Shown here piece by piece: positions 13,932 through 14,072 of a stretch of 14,072 nucleotides of DNA. The first letter of the stretch is position 1, and each line of letters begins with the position of its first letter. The DNA comes from an uncultured Selenomonadaceae bacterium. Lineage in GTDB: Bacteria; Bacillota; Negativicutes; Selenomonadales; Selenomonadaceae. Location: NCBI GenBank assembly GCA_905236255.1, contig CAJOPK010000009.1, positions 1 through 14,072 of the forward strand. Direction: 5' to 3'. A program made the translations under genes and the position numbers. The notes under the pieces are model-generated. The model did not search any database and was not told where the DNA came from. It saw only the letters and a list, made by a program, of their open reading frames with translations.

Positions 13932-14072
13932 TCACCGAATCGTTATCTTGTCCAAAGTTTGCCGCACTTCTTCAATTTCGACGCGGGTATTGTAACACGG
14001 ACCGTTCGGGCGAATGTTCAAAACTCCCACCGCCGGCAAAGGATAAACATCTTGAATACCGCTCATCAAATC
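13932..14072 (-). CDS. C-terminal end of a possible class V PLP-dependent aminotransferase/cysteine desulfurase (partial)
   Basis: The minus strand is open from the window edge (14072) to a TGA at 13934-13932, giving 46 residues. The stretch NGPCYNTRVEIEEVRQTLDK (23-42) resembles the closing helix of class V PLP enzymes such as cysteine desulfurases, where a G-x-x-YNT-x-x-EI pattern is followed by a leucine-rich helix. The preceding PAVGVLNIRP could be the matching strand. The Schiff-base lysine and other diagnostic parts lie beyond the window, so the family is tentative. The codon choice matches that of its neighbours, and it converges on the chemoreceptor gene with a shared terminator, which supports it as a real gene end. 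Confidence 0.5.
   Translation of the reverse strand, partial: DLMSGIQDVYPLPAVGVLNIRPNGPCYNTRVEIEEVRQTLDKITIR

Noticed and set aside
1..14072. CRISPR arrays, tRNA or rRNA genes, prophage genes or toxin-antitoxin pairs.
   Set aside because: No regularly spaced repeats, tRNA cloverleaf, rRNA blocks or phage/toxin families were seen on either strand.

Overview
The window reads as a compact bacterial chromosome segment of twelve complete genes and two partial ones, with small gaps (the largest is about 207 bases). Recurrent AAGGAG-type ribosome binding sites, three TTG starts (rlmN, dapF, lysC), a meso-diaminopimelate (mDAP) cell wall pathway, an ECF transporter ATPase and an sCache chemoreceptor suggest a motile, anaerobic Bacillota. 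From general protein resemblance I lean towards the Negativicutes (Selenomonadaceae-like), but this is inference and no database search was possible.

Left plus-strand block (1-3625): the window opens on what looks like the right end of an IS200/IS605-type element. It has a possible last 16 codons of tnpB, a 9-bp terminal hairpin and a TTCAA terminus, and it abuts the ribosome binding site of rlmN (23S rRNA/tRNA adenosine C2 methyltransferase). Then follow an unrecognised 102-residue protein, an ArsB/NhaD-like ion transporter and dapF (diaminopimelate epimerase).

Central minus-strand block (11836 down to 3629), in transcription order: murE (mDAP-adding ligase, own promoter); lysC (aspartokinase, own promoter) with a class I aminotransferase, closed by a strong 14-bp-stem terminator; pyrF-pyrE-recN (pyrimidine synthesis plus DNA repair, tightly coupled, perfect TATAAT before pyrF), closed by an intrinsic terminator; and ecfA2, whose ribosome binding site lies just beyond that terminator. 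ecfA2 and dapF converge with three bases between stop codons.

Right block (12044-14072): a 597-residue methyl-accepting chemotaxis protein on the plus strand, a bidirectional terminator, and the C-terminal 46 codons of a minus-strand gene resembling the end of a class V PLP-dependent aminotransferase or cysteine desulfurase.

Functional theme: four genes serve mDAP and lysine metabolism. The aminotransferase can supply aspartate, LysC phosphorylates it, DapF makes meso-DAP and MurE puts it into peptidoglycan. pyrF and pyrE complete UMP synthesis. Most of the window is ordinary core genome. The least ordinary places are the transposon end at rlmN, the terminator/promoter arrangement before ecfA2, the unrecognised 102-residue protein, and a possible short cationic peptide frame between murE and the chemoreceptor gene.
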